Source of the DNA: Bacillus massiliigorillae | GTDB taxonomy: Bacteria; Bacillota; Bacilli; Bacillales; DSM-1321 | Direction of reading: 5' to 3' | Length of the DNA stretch: 64,000 nt | Assembly: GCF_000380245.2 (NCBI RefSeq) | Contig: NZ_HG428743.1 | Location: 252,953 to 316,952 of the forward strand | Part shown: positions 1 through 8,319 of the stretch, piece after piece | Layout of the letters: each line of letters opens with the position of its first letter | How positions within the stretch are numbered: position 1 is the first letter of the stretch | Position numbers and translations under genes: made by a program | The notes under the pieces: model-generated | Database searches by the model: none | What the model saw: only the letters and a program-made list of their open reading frames with translations | Told to the model about the DNA's origin: nothing

Positions 1-1035
1 TAGTAAAATGATTTGCCCTTCCTCCAAGCCACTCAGAATTTCAATTGATACAGCGTCATTTACCCCTGTTAGCACCTCAACTTCTTTAGAACCTTCTTCA
101 GTCTTAATCTTTACGTATTGCTTCCCCTCTTTTTCTACGAGCGCTTCTATTGGAATAATTAAATGATTATTGCTTTCGTACACTTTGATTTTTGCATTTA
201 AACTCATCCCTGATTTAATCTGTTTTGGATCCTCTATAGATACTTCAACCTTGAACGTCGCTACACCATTCATAGATTCACCTTCATTTGCAATGCTAAT
301 CACTGTCCCCTTAAAAGCCTCATCAGGAAACGCCTGTACAACAATTTGAACTTCTTGCCCCATTTGAATCTGAGGTATATCCAATTCATCAACAGACAAT
401 ATAGCCTTCAGTTCCTTGAAGTTCGTTATTGAAGCGATTGTTTGATATGCACCAATTTCACTTCCAACATTCAAATCTGTCCCCACCGTTAAATGTCCAC
501 TTATAGGTGCATAAACAGAGGCAGGAGCTTTTTCTTTCTTTTTCAGTATTACAAGGCTTTCATTTAAACTGTCTATTTCAAGTAGGAGCTTTTTAATTTG
601 AGTATCCAAGTCAGTAAGACTAAAATTAGAGTTTGGAAAATCCGACGATTGTAGAGATTTTTTTTTCACATCTTCTAATACCTTCAATTCTAATTTCAGC
701 TTTTTAATTTCTATTTCGACATTTTTCTTCTCATTTGATAAGTTAATTGGCTCAAAGCTTAGCAATAAATCGCCTTTGGATACGTATTTACCTTCCTCCA
801 AATAATTCGCTTTTATTTTCCCAGCTTCAGTTGTATTAATCAGTAATTTATTAATCGGAGCCACAGAACCTTTACTCGAAACATAAACCTTAATATTCCC
901 CGGTTTGACCTGAAATGTACGTGCTTTTTCAACCTCCGTTTGCTCAGTTTGAGATATCGGAACAGTAATAGCCACCGCACCACCTATACATATACAAGCA
1001 ATAATGGCTAAGACTAGTTTTGTTTTCTTCTTCAT
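1..1035 (-). CDS. Efflux RND/ABC-type periplasmic adaptor (HlyD/MFP family), 3' end outside window
   Basis: This is the N-terminal 345 residues of a membrane fusion protein that would couple an ABC or RND-like exporter to the cell surface. The start ATG at 1035 has an AGAGGTG ribosome site just upstream. One membrane anchor lies at about residues 5-22. A lipoyl/barrel-sandwich half follows (APINKLLINTTEAGKI...GDLLLSF), then a Lys/Glu-rich coiled coil, the second lipoyl half (PISGHLTVG) and a beta-barrel region ending with LSGLEEGQ, which is typical of the family. The frame stays open to the window edge, so the partner transporter should lie to the left. The substrate cannot be told. Confidence 0.85.
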   Translation of the reverse strand, partial: MKKKTKLVLAIIACICIGGAVAITVPISQTEQTEVEKARTFQVKPGNIKVYVSSKGSVAPINKLLINTTEAGKIKANYLEEGKYVSKGDLLLSFEPINLSNEKKNVEIEIKKLKLELKVLEDVKKKSLQSSDFPNSNFSLTDLDTQIKKLLLEIDSLNESLVILKKKEKAPASVYAPISGHLTVGTDLNVGSEIGAYQTIASITNFKELKAILSVDELDIPQIQMGQEVQIVVQAFPDEAFKGTVISIANEGESMNGVATFKVEVSIEDPKQIKSGMSLNAKIKVYESNNHLIIPIEALVEKEGKQYVKIKTEEGSKEVEVLTGVNDAVSIEILSGLEEGQIILL

Positions 1036-1181
1036 AGAACACCTCTAAAAAATAAGCTATGTATTTTGTTATTATGCCTCCAATGCCCAAAATGTTATTA
1101 ATAGATAAATGTAGGAGAGCAAAAACATTAAATGGCATAGATGATTGTCTAGAGATTACATACCTAAACTAAATAATTAAA

Positions 1182-1211
1182 CAAAAAGAGAGTGCAATTA
1201 TATGCACTCTC
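1182..1211 (-). terminator. Intrinsic terminator after the CopZ-like gene
   Basis: A perfect 9-bp stem (GAGAGTGCA / TGCACTCTC) is followed on the minus strand by TTTTTGTTT. It would end the merR-CopZ-like transcript. Confidence 0.75.
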
Positions 1212-1291
1212 CCGACTATTATTAATAGCAATATGTATTTACTTTGTTTATGATCACAAAAAAGATTTAATATGAAAGTTCATTAAGAAAA

Positions 1292-1750
1292 TCAGGATAA
1301 TTCTTTTATATATTTCGTAACATTCCCTAAACAACAACTTCCTTGAGGATTGTTTACTTCACAACCACATCTTTTTTCTTGTATATTCTCTCGAATATGA
1401 GCTAATGGATTAGGAGAAAGTTCATTTTCTAAATAGTATTTTATGTTTTCTTTTGTCCAACCGAAACAATAACAGATTGGAGTACTTAATGAATCATCCT
1501 TTTGATGAACAACCTCTTTTATATCAGATGTAAGATACTTCTTATCATTCGTATTAAAATAAACGACATCACAATCTTTAGTTGAGCAAAAAAAGTAATT
1601 TTCCTCAGCATTTAAAGTTTCTAATGCAGATGGAACTAGCATTGATTTTAAAGTTATTAACTTTACACTTTTCGCTTTTTTGTTACAAGATGAACAAACA
1701 CTATTATGTTCACTATTTACCTGATGTTCACTGCTACAACAATTTGACAT
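1292..1750 (-). CDS. CopZ-like iron-sulfur metallochaperone
   Basis: A 152-residue Cys-rich protein. The N-terminal half has CC, CxxC (CSSC) and CSTKDC pairs, like the zinc/copper-binding N-terminal domain of Archaeoglobus CopZ. The C-terminal half has CYCFGWT, CGC and NPQGSCCLGN, the pattern of a BFD-like [2Fe-2S] domain. The family is thought to bind and hand over soft metal ions in the cytosol. The ATG at 1750 is preferred because a GGCGGAAG ribosome site lies 6 bases upstream; a longer frame starts inside merR. It follows merR by 13 bp and must share its promoter. The metal is inferred only from the regulator. Confidence 0.75.
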   Translation of the reverse strand: MSNCCSSEHQVNSEHNSVCSSCNKKAKSVKLITLKSMLVPSALETLNAEENYFFCSTKDCDVVYFNTNDKKYLTSDIKEVVHQKDDSLSTPICYCFGWTKENIKYYLENELSPNPLAHIRENIQEKRCGCEVNNPQGSCCLGNVTKYIKELS

Positions 1751-1763
1751 TATTCTTCCGCCT

Positions 1764-2168
1764 TTACAATTCATTCTTAGAAACTAAAGTTTCGATAATT
1801 GGACATTCATACATAGATTTATCAGTGGGGCATTTCTCTCGCAGATGAATAAGCATTTTTTCAATCCGCATTAAATCTTTAATTTTCATTTGTACTTCAT
1901 CGATTTTATTACTAACAAAATCATTCATATCTTTACAACGCTCAGCGTCCTTATCAACTATTCCAAGTAACTTTATAATTTCTGACAAAGTAAAGCCTAA
2001 ATCTTGCATTCGTTTAATAAACTTTATACGATCAGCACTTTCTTCTGAGTAAACTCTATAACCAGCATTTGTCCGAGAAGGTTCATTTAATAAACCTTTT
2101 CTTTCGTAATATCTTATCGTTTCTTTATTGACACCACATTTTTTAGCAAGTTCACTAATAAGATACAT
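1764..2168 (-). CDS. merR: MerR-family metal regulator with the Hg(II)-type cysteine triad
   Basis: 134 residues: an N-terminal winged helix (KKCGVNKETIRYYERKGLL), a long dimerisation helix and a C-terminal metal loop. Cysteines fall at 78, 113 and 122, in contexts ERCKDM, EKCP and YECPIIETL. These match the three Hg(II) ligands of Bacillus MerR (Cys79, 114 and 123 in the RC607 protein, from memory). The protein should repress and then activate its own promoter when mercury or a similar soft metal binds. It is the first gene of a two-gene unit with the CopZ-like gene. No merA or merT is visible, which is unusual. GAGGTGG lies 8 bases before ATG 2168. Confidence 0.85.
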   Translation of the reverse strand: MYLISELAKKCGVNKETIRYYERKGLLNEPSRTNAGYRVYSEESADRIKFIKRMQDLGFTLSEIIKLLGIVDKDAERCKDMNDFVSNKIDEVQMKIKDLMRIEKMLIHLREKCPTDKSMYECPIIETLVSKNEL

Positions 2169-2189
2169 TCTCTAATCCACCTCATATCA

Positions 2190-2221
2190 AGTATAAACCC
2201 TGTACCTTAGTACAGAGTGAA
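2190..2221 (-). promoter_or_regulatory. mer-type promoter/operator of merR
   Basis: On the minus strand, -35 TTCACT (2216-2221) and -10 TATACT (2190-2195) are separated by 20 bp, the long spacer typical of MerR-activated promoters. The spacer contains the perfect dyad CTGTAC-N4-GTACAG at 2200-2215, adjoining the -35 box. Confidence 0.85.
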
Positions 2222-2248
2222 GAGATTTTTAATATTTTTCTTCTACTA

Positions 2249-2290
2249 TCTTGTTCCATAAGAAAAAGCCGTCTACATGACAGCTCTTTC
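2249..2290 (-). repeat. R1 repeat copy (terminator-like)
   Basis: Partial copy of a repeat family (CATAAGAAAAAGC, hairpin, GACAGC). Read on the minus strand it is a short hairpin followed by TTTTTCTTATG. It lies directly downstream of the DUF6366 gene and probably terminates it. Confidence 0.6.
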
Positions 2291-2307
2291 TAATAATATT
2301 GCATCCA

Positions 2308-2523
2308 TTACTTTAAAAAAATCGAAGCTATTACAACACCAATTATAATAACAAGAATGAGTATCCCTGTACCTTTCCAACCTAAACTACCTACCAAATC
2401 CGAAAGGCTTCCACTATTTGCTCTATTAAAAGCGTCGTTCATATTCCCTGTCGGATTACCTCTTAATTCTTGTTGTCTTAATCTCTCTCTTTTTTGTTCA
2501 GAAGTTTCTTTGTTGTCTTGCAT
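2308..2523 (-). CDS. DUF6366 family small membrane protein
   Basis: 71 residues if the ATG at 2523 is used; it has a strong GGGGGTG ribosome site. The N-terminal half is charged (ETSEQKRERLRQQELRG), followed by NPTGNMNDAFNRA and a Gly-rich stretch, then one C-terminal transmembrane helix (GILILVIIIGVVIASIFL). This matches my memory of DUF6366, a Bacillus family of unknown function. A longer frame to 2571 has no ribosome site. A decayed second copy of its 5' end is visible near 15.5 kb. Confidence 0.7.
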   Translation of the reverse strand: MQDNKETSEQKRERLRQQELRGNPTGNMNDAFNRANSGSLSDLVGSLGWKGTGILILVIIIGVVIASIFLK

Positions 2524-2596
2524 ATAAACACCCCCTGTAAAATAAACAAGCATCCCTTTAACCTTTACCATAAATAGCTATTATCCTTATTAAACT

Positions 2597-2671
2597 ATTC
2601 TGCACCGTTTGTTGCATAAGAAAAACTGTCTAAATGACAGCCTTGATCTTCAGCTCTAGCACCTGTTAGCT
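2597..2671 (-). repeat. R1 repeat, full-length copy
   Basis: Full copy of the R1 family: anchor CCGTTTGTTGCATAAGAAA, hairpin ACTGTC-TAAAT-GACAG and tail CTAGCACCTGTTAGC. On the minus strand it resembles a terminator of the gene at 2719-2973. Confidence 0.65.
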
Positions 2672-2718
2672 TCAATGTAATATTTCATAAAAACACTCGA
2701 AATGATTCGTTAGCTTCA

Positions 2719-2973
2719 TTACAATACTCTACATTTGATTCCATAATAACCTCTTCCAACTACTCCACGATAAATTTCATAAATAGTACCATCAATTTGA
2801 ACTATAATATTTCCTTCTTCTTTTGAATCAAGAAATTTATAATCCAGTCCTTGTTCGCCACAATACTTGACTATTGCATTTTTTGCGATATTGACGGTAG
2901 GATACACAGAGATATCATCATAAGGAATTTCCATTGACTTCTTTAACAAATCCTTTAACGCATCCTTAATCAT
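2719..2973 (-). CDS. Conserved hypothetical protein, paralogue of 32254-32511
   Basis: 84 residues, no signal peptide or membrane segment. It shares the pattern LKKSxEIPYxDISVYPTV...AKYC...GLDYxFL...IDGxxYEVxxG...GxYGI with the protein at 32254-32511, so the two are diverged paralogues about 29.5 kb apart. The family is unknown to me; a small soluble alpha/beta domain is likely. Expression looks monocistronic, with an R1 repeat as terminator. Confidence 0.65.
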   Translation of the reverse strand: MIKDALKDLLKKSMEIPYDDISVYPTVNIAKNAIVKYCGEQGLDYKFLDSKEEGNIIVQIDGTIYEIYRGVVGRGYYGIKCRVL

Positions 2974-3092
2974 AAATAATTCTCACCTTTCAAGACTTAG
3001 TATAGTAAAACAAAAGTAAATTGATTACTCACATACTTCATAAGCCATAATTCTTACGAAAACAGCCTATCATTATGGAAATGTAGGGATAA

Positions 3093-3326
3093 TTATCGAA
3101 TAAAAGCAATAATTATCATAAGGAAGTTTGTAATTGAACAAATTAAGCCAATCACAGCAAGATAATATCCCTTTTCTATATCAATATTTTTTAATGCCAG
3201 TCCTGAAAATACAATCCCTGCTATTGGAACAATCCCCCAAAGAAAAATGAAAAAAGAGCAAAGTCCTAATACGAAACCAACAAGAGCAAATGTGTTTGTC
3301 TTTTTGTTTTCCATAATATTTTCCAT
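3093..3326 (-). CDS. DUF4190-like two-helix membrane protein
   Basis: 77 residues. After a short polar start (MENKKTNTFA) there are two hydrophobic segments: LVGFVLGLCSFFIFLWGIV, then a re-entrant Gly-rich turn GIVFSGLALKNI, and LAVIGLICSITNFLMIIIAF. This order is typical of DUF4190. GGAG lies 10 bases before the ATG; an internal ATG four codons on is possible. Function unknown. Confidence 0.65.
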   Translation of the reverse strand: MENIMENKKTNTFALVGFVLGLCSFFIFLWGIVPIAGIVFSGLALKNIDIEKGYYLAVIGLICSITNFLMIIIAFIR

Positions 3327-3644
3327 AATCTTCTCGCTCCAATCTCTATGTATTTATCCAACAAGATGCTATTGATAAGGCACAAGACGTATACGCCATC
3401 GAACCTCTTTTTTCCGTTTCATCTTAAATTAGAATCGTTATGACACCAACAGCACCTAATTTAACACCTAGACGTTCATTCTGATGTGTATCCATTATCT
3501 CCTACCTTTTTAAGTCTTATAATCGATTAATACCCTTGCACGAGTGAAATAAACTGAATTTTCAATGAACAAATTATCTTATTCAATTTTCCTGCCCTGT
3601 TAATTTAAGTGCAAATCTTAACAAATTAATGACAGAATAAAGAA
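3327..3644. other. Intergenic stretch with one candidate micro-gene
   Basis: Between the DUF4190-like gene and the truncated HD gene I see only the 23-codon frame at 3424-3495 and its ribosome site. There is no RNA gene or strong hairpin. Confidence 0.5.
3424..3495 (-). CDS. Candidate 23-residue peptide
   Basis: A short frame with a good ribosome site (AGGAGAT, 3 bases before the ATG). It encodes MDTHQNERLG followed by a small hydrophobic tail (VGVITILI) that could insert in the membrane. There are no recognisable relatives. The case rests only on the start context and composition. Confidence 0.35.
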   Translation of the reverse strand: MDTHQNERLGVKLGAVGVITILI

Positions 3645-3905
3645 TTAAATCTTGATATTATGGTCCTCTCCATCCACTCGTGTTACGGCAGCAATACCTT
3701 CTATAATATGTTCGGGGAATCCTTCCTTACGCAGGTCATCAAATGTGATAGGAGTATCCTCCACTAAATCATGGCACACCCCAACAATCTTCTCTTCCAA
3801 TGTATTTACCCTTTGCATAACCGCAAGAGGATGCAGAATGTATGGATTACCACCTTTATGGTGGATGACAGCTAACTCAATTGCTCTTTCTAATAAGTCC
3901 TTCAT
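3645..3905 (-). pseudogene. Truncated HD-domain (RelA/SpoT hydrolase-like) gene
   Basis: 86 residues resembling the start of small HD-domain ppGpp-hydrolase-like proteins: KDLLERAIELA, NPYILHPLAVMQRV, VCHDLVEDT and a VTR motif. Two things are wrong. About five residues are missing between the first His region and NPYILHPL. The protein also stops just after AVTRVDGEDHN, before the last part of the fold with the final metal-binding Asp. The sequence after the stop does not continue the family. I infer a decayed gene, although a short protein may still be made. Confidence 0.55.
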
Positions 3906-4000
3906 CTAATCTCCCCCCTATGAATTCTATAATATCAAGCACGCTTATACTTTCTAAGGAATCGCACCCCTTAACTATTAACCTGATAAATTACAAAATA

Positions 4001-4035
4001 TTAAAAAGCCGATTAGTTTCATGAAACTAATCGGC
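4001..4035 (-). terminator. Strong terminator of the DUF4181 gene
   Basis: A perfect 13-bp stem (GCCGATTAGTTTC / GAAACTAATCGGC) with a 2-base loop is followed by TTTTTAATATT on the minus strand. Confidence 0.85.
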
Positions 4036-4046
4036 TGTAAAAGAAA

Positions 4047-4433
4047 TTAAAGATATTCATAGTAGTTAAAAGAAGCAATAAGAGCAATCAATAAGCCACT
4101 CATAACAAACCCCATTATAATTGTCGCAAGATATTCTCTTGAGCGTTCACTATATTTCTTTTGAAACCATGCTTCTAATCCGAACGAAAATATACAGTAG
4201 CCTAGAAAAAGAAAATAACTATAAAACGATGTAAAACCTACTAGAGCTATGATTACCGAATAGATTACAGAAACACTAACAGTTACCCATCTTTCATACT
4301 TTGTATAAAATTTTTTTCGCCATTTCTTTTTTTCTAACCCCAATCGTCTTCTAACAATCCGTTCAATTAGACTTGAAATCAACACCACAGCACCAAAAGC
4401 CAATACGATTTTAAGTAAAAAAATATCAGTCAC
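4047..4433 (-). CDS. DUF4181 family membrane protein
   Basis: 128 residues with four predicted membrane helices: about 5-22, 50-68, 70-87 and 103-123. The basic loop RRRLGLEKKKWRKKFYTKYERW and the motif EAWFQKKYSERSREYLAT between helices fit DUF4181, a Bacillus family of unknown role. It is a single gene with its own strong terminator. Confidence 0.75.
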   Translation of the reverse strand: MTDIFLLKIVLAFGAVVLISSLIERIVRRRLGLEKKKWRKKFYTKYERWVTVSVSVIYSVIIALVGFTSFYSYFLFLGYCIFSFGLEAWFQKKYSERSREYLATIIMGFVMSGLLIALIASFNYYEYL

Positions 4434-4692
4434 CCCAGTCTGTATGTAAAGAAATTATGCCATATATAGTAATATACACTAAATATTCCAAAATAATAAG
4501 AATATTACCACGCAGTAATTCTTAATATCTGAAGAATAAGTCTTTATTTTTATGAATTACAGGATGTATAATCATCAAAGTAGACACCTTTACTTTCGGA
4601 TTATTCTGTCAATATAATTTGATTAAATGAAAAAGCTATATCGGTAGTCTTTGGGTGAATTAAAGAAATCAGATTACTAAAGGAGTAAGAAG

Positions 4693-5316
4693 TTGAAAAT
4701 AAAAGACTTTACTTTAACTGCAATTTTTTTATCTATTATTTTATTATGTGCTTTCACGCCATTTGGATTTATACATTTAGGTGTAGTAAAAGCGACTATC
4801 ATTCATATTCCCATCATTATAGCTTCTATTATTCTAGGGCCAAGAATTGGTGCTTTCCTAGGGCTTGTGTTTGGATTCACTAGTATTGCTGTAAATACGA
4901 TTAGTCCAACATTGCTATCATTTGCTTTTTCACCAGCGATTCCTGTTTTAGGATCAAGTCAAGGAAGCTTTTGGGCGCTATTTATTGCCATTGTTCCAAG
5001 AGTAATCATTGGCTTTATTCCTTACTATGTTTTCAAGGCTATTCGTAAAGTGATATCTAAGAAAAAAGACAATCAAAAACCTGCTTTATTTATAACTGGT
5101 ATACTTACAACTTTTATTCATACATTTTTAGTCATGGGCTCTATTTCTTTCTTGTTTCAAGACGCCTATGCTGAAGCCATTAATGCTGGCAGCACGAGTG
5201 CGATTTATAAAGCTGTTTTAACTGTTTTCTTTACAAATGGACTAGCTGAAGCAGCCCTTGCTGGAGTTGTAACAATGGCAGTAGTTCCACCGTTATTGAA
5301 GGTATCAAAAAAATAA
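4693..5316 (+). CDS. ECF transporter S component (vitamin/cofactor uptake)
   Basis: 207 residues with about six membrane helices. Motifs HLGVVKATIIHIPIIIASIILGPRIGAF and the following GLVFGFTS are characteristic of substrate-binding S components of energy-coupling factor transporters, and look closest to the pantothenate (PanT)-type group. This is an inference. It would share the EcfAA'T module encoded elsewhere. The start is TTG, with AGGAG 8 bases upstream. The gene stands alone and ends in a two-way terminator. I recognise no riboswitch in the 250-bp leader. Confidence 0.8.
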   Translation: MKIKDFTLTAIFLSIILLCAFTPFGFIHLGVVKATIIHIPIIIASIILGPRIGAFLGLVFGFTSIAVNTISPTLLSFAFSPAIPVLGSSQGSFWALFIAIVPRVIIGFIPYYVFKAIRKVISKKKDNQKPALFITGILTTFIHTFLVMGSISFLFQDAYAEAINAGSTSAIYKAVLTVFFTNGLAEAALAGVVTMAVVPPLLKVSKK

Positions 5317-5363
5317 CGATTTCTTTAACTATTTTTTATTTAATTAAATTATGACGGGTAAAG

Positions 5364-5416
5364 AAAATGCCTTTGACATTTCTAACAAACACTAAAGAAA
5401 TGTTCAAAGGCATTTT
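5364..5416. terminator. Bidirectional terminator between convergent genes
   Basis: Long stem-loop (AAAATGCCTTTGACATTTCT ... AGAAATGTTCAAAGGCATTTT), imperfect by one base, between the ECF gene and the MBL-fold gene. Confidence 0.8.
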
Positions 5417-5440
5417 ACAATCTTTGTTCATTATGAAGTT

Positions 5441-6427
5441 TCAATAGGCAATAAAACCTTGGGATACCCAATCTTTCGGCTTTATATTCTGTCCTATCCA
5501 TTCCTTCTGTGGAGCTACGTATGGGGCGGTGGCGATTAAATGATTATTTTGCCAGCTTGCTGCTTTGGAACGAATCATTTCATCGAGTAGAATTTGAATA
5601 AATTCTTCTGGTTGAAGTTGAAAGGAATAACGTGCAAAATCTTGAAACCAGCCACAATTTAGTAGATAGTGATCGATTTCTTCTTTTGCCAATCCGTTTT
5701 TAATAATTAAAGTGAATGAAAAAATCCTCTTACAAGCATGCCAAGAAACCTTTTCAGGTGCTGTAAGCCACTTTTCAAAGCGTTTCCTTGCTGCATCAAG
5801 GGAAGCCATAGGATTCTCTGCGGCAGGTCCATGCCCTGAATAAACCTTTTGAATCCGAAGCTTGGACAACCGATCCAAACTTTCTAGCGAGCGTTGGATA
5901 GATGTCACACCCTCTCGAAAAATATTCAGCCAGCCTATATCATTGCTGTGAAATAGATCACCACAGATTAATATCTCTTCTTCAGGCTCATAAAAGGAAA
6001 TATGCCCTAACGTATGCCCTGGTGTGTGCAAGACTTTCAAGGTTCTACTTCCGGTAATAATTTCATCATTATCTGAGAGCTTTGTATCAACTCGATAAGG
6101 TTCTACAGGCTGATCTAACCACTCTGCACTACAGGCTTCAGAGTCACAACCATTAATTAAATCAGCATCCCATTTATGTGCCGCAATCTGAATATCATAG
6201 TTACTTTGGAAGTGAAAATTACCGCCTACATGGTCACTATGATAGTGTGTATTCACAATAAGATGTAGTTCTTCTGGTGAAACGCCTGCATCTTTTATGA
6301 ATCGCTCTGTTTCTTTCACATCACTTCCGAAGCCCGTATCAATAAGAATTGGAAGCTGGTCCTTAATCAGAACCATATTTGCACTTGGAAATTTCCTCTC
6401 GAAGAAAATGAAACTGGATTGTTTCAT
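5441..6427 (-). CDS. MBL-fold metallo-hydrolase
   Basis: 328 residues. The metallo-beta-lactamase signature NTHYHSDHVGG is at about residue 70. Further metal-site elements are HTPGHTLGHISF and GDLFHSND, with YSGHGPAAE further on. The C-terminal third (after about residue 220) is a helical extension seen in glyoxalase-II-like hydrolases of Bacilli. Substrate unknown. ATG 6427 is chosen because AAGGAGGG lies 7 bases upstream; the longer frame to 6451 lacks a site. Confidence 0.85.
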   Translation of the reverse strand: MKQSSFIFFERKFPSANMVLIKDQLPILIDTGFGSDVKETERFIKDAGVSPEELHLIVNTHYHSDHVGGNFHFQSNYDIQIAAHKWDADLINGCDSEACSAEWLDQPVEPYRVDTKLSDNDEIITGSRTLKVLHTPGHTLGHISFYEPEEEILICGDLFHSNDIGWLNIFREGVTSIQRSLESLDRLSKLRIQKVYSGHGPAAENPMASLDAARKRFEKWLTAPEKVSWHACKRIFSFTLIIKNGLAKEEIDHYLLNCGWFQDFARYSFQLQPEEFIQILLDEMIRSKAASWQNNHLIATAPYVAPQKEWIGQNIKPKDWVSQGFIAY

Positions 6428-6694
6428 AAGCTTTCCCTCCTTATACTCCATGACTTTACTATGATGATTGAACGTTTGCTCAACTATATTATATATATTT
6501 TACAGAATATTGAAAATATTACAGCTTCACTCGGAGATATTACTTTAGGCTTGAACAATAACCATCTTTTTACTGTTTCCCTCTTCTACTACCTCCCCAA
6601 TACCAGAAAAAAAAGGAACTGCGCTAACAATCCCTTTACGCACCTCCGACCACGATTAACGGTCAAAAATGAATTCTCAATCCTTTACCAACAT

Positions 6695-7333
6695 TTACGA
6701 TTGAGAGTTACCTCGAACATCCTCCTTAAATTGCTCCCATTTATCTTCATGCTCAACGAAATACAGTGGACATAACTTGCCGGTCACGTCATAATGGCGA
6801 ATAATATGATTCACATCAAGATTGCACTGCTCTCTTAACCACGCCGTAAGCTTAACTAAAGAATTATAGCTCGCTTGCGTAAATTGTCCAGTTTCATCAG
6901 GGTGACAGACCTCAATCGAAATCGTATCATTATTGCGCCAGTTCGTCGCAGATGATTTTTCACTAAGTGGAATAGCCTGAATAATTTCTCCCTCAAGACC
7001 TATAACAAAGTGAGAGCTAACTTCCGATTGCGGGCTATTATAAAAATCACGATTCTGCTGTGCGGTAGTCCCTGGATTTCCAACATAATGAATCACGATA
7101 TCTTTGACATCGTCTAATTTCTCGCCACGTCTAGCAACACCGCCAATATCAAGGAGTTGAACATCAACCCATTCAGGTGCTGACACCTTTTCTAACTCAC
7201 TGATTTTCTTATCAGTAAATAGAAAACCTACCGACCATTTACAAATAATAAAAGCGACATAAAATAATGCAGCTATCAATATAATTTTTCGTACACGTAT
7301 CTTTTTTCTACGTGTGATATTTCCCCGTTTCAT
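6695..7333 (-). CDS. Membrane-anchored N-acetylmuramoyl-L-alanine amidase (Amidase_2)
   Basis: 212 residues. A basic start and one signal-anchor helix (about 16-36) put the domain outside the cell. The Amidase_2/PGRP fold follows: DIVIHYVGNPG (first zinc His), SSHFVIGLEGEIIQ, ISIEVCHPDETG and IRHYDVTGKLCP (second zinc His, catalytic Lys and Cys/Asp-type ligand). It should cut the amide between MurNAc and L-Ala in peptidoglycan. No cell-wall repeat domain is present. About 270 bp lie between it and the MBL gene, with nothing recognisable there. Confidence 0.85.
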   Translation of the reverse strand: MKRGNITRRKKIRVRKIILIAALFYVAFIICKWSVGFLFTDKKISELEKVSAPEWVDVQLLDIGGVARRGEKLDDVKDIVIHYVGNPGTTAQQNRDFYNSPQSEVSSHFVIGLEGEIIQAIPLSEKSSATNWRNNDTISIEVCHPDETGQFTQASYNSLVKLTAWLREQCNLDVNHIIRHYDVTGKLCPLYFVEHEDKWEQFKEDVRGNSQS

Positions 7334-7558
7334 GCTGTTTTCTCCTCACACTCTATCAAATGAATGCACTTCTTCTAGTAATCAATACTTCTATCATATC
7401 CATAATATTTGAAGAAAAACTTAGAAAAGTATAAAGAAATTCTTAAGAGTTGACTGAAAATAAATTGACATATATAAAATTCTAATTAAACATTAAGATA
7501 TAAAACAGCCTAGGCCCAAAAATCTATTCAAAGCTATAATGTACAAGAGGTGATATAC

Positions 7559-8131
7559 ATGTCAAAAAAAGAAGAAATAATTTCAGCTGCAAAAGAATTA
7601 ATCTATAAAAATGGGTATCAAGCAACTTCAATCAGCGATATATTAACTGCTGCTAATATTGGTAAAGGGCAATTCTATCATTACTTTTCTTCAAAATATG
7701 ATTTAGGTTTAGCTGTAGTAGAAGATATATCAAGTGAATGGGAGCAAGAATTATTTCAAGAAATATTTCAAGCAGAGTACACGCCTAAGGAAAAAATACA
7801 AAAAATGATTGATCGAACAATTATGTTCCATGAAAAAACTAAAAATAGTTCAGGCTGTCCAATTGGAAACTTGGCTATTGAGATGAGTGAACATGATGAT
7901 ATTTTTAAGGAGAAAATTCAATATATCTTTAATGAATGGATAAACCATCTAGAATTGACTATTAAAGAGCTAAATAACGATATTGAACCGCCATTTATAT
8001 GCCCAAGGACAGAAGCTCAACTAATTGTCTCCATGATTGAAGGCGGAATTCTTTTAATGAAAAATCAAGAGGACATTACATATTTGATGAATATTACTGA
8101 AGAAATACAACGCCGTTATAAATTGATTTAA
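7559..8131 (+). CDS. TetR-family transcriptional regulator
   Basis: 190 residues from ATG 7559, which has AGAGGTG 6 bases upstream. The helix-turn-helix is at about residues 22-45 (TSISDILTAANIGKGQFYHYF). The ligand domain contains SSGCPIGNLAIEMSEHDD, as in the YxaF/LmrA-like group. A promoter with TTGACT (about 7447) and TATAAA at 17-bp spacing lies upstream. It precedes an MFS exporter gene with its own promoter and a TetR-like operator, so I infer that it represses the exporter. Confidence 0.85.
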   Translation: MSKKEEIISAAKELIYKNGYQATSISDILTAANIGKGQFYHYFSSKYDLGLAVVEDISSEWEQELFQEIFQAEYTPKEKIQKMIDRTIMFHEKTKNSSGCPIGNLAIEMSEHDDIFKEKIQYIFNEWINHLELTIKELNNDIEPPFICPRTEAQLIVSMIEGGILLMKNQEDITYLMNITEEIQRRYKLI

Positions 8132-8145
8132 AATTAGGAAATTTA

Positions 8146-8198
8146 TTGAAATGGAACAAAAGATTATGTTAAAATTTCTGTACCAAACGGTAGGTACA
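8146..8198 (+). promoter_or_regulatory. Promoter and TetR-type operator of the MFS gene
   Basis: TTGAAA (8146-8151) and TTAAAA (8169-8174) are 17 bp apart. A dyad TGTACC-N8-GGTACA at 8179-8198 overlaps the expected start point; its core TACC-N4-GGTA is a common TetR box. Confidence 0.65.
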
Positions 8199-8319
8199 TT
8201 CTAAAAATATTAGACAATAAACCAAATTAGTTAGGAGGAATACTGTTTATTTTTAAGGACTAGCGTTGAAAGCACATATAAAAACCCTAAAAAAATCTCT
8301 TTTCGACAGGAGTTATATT

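Noticed and set aside
944..1138. 64-codon minus-strand frame
   Set aside because: Overlaps the start of the efflux adaptor gene in another frame, with no ribosome site and no family features.
4440..4692. Riboswitch in the leader of the ECF S-component gene
   Set aside because: I could not match the leader to a TPP, FMN, cobalamin, preQ1 or other known class by eye. A covariance-model search would decide.
6419..6775. 118-codon plus-strand frame
   Set aside because: Lies antisense over the starts and ends of two well-supported genes; composition is not protein-like and there is no start context.
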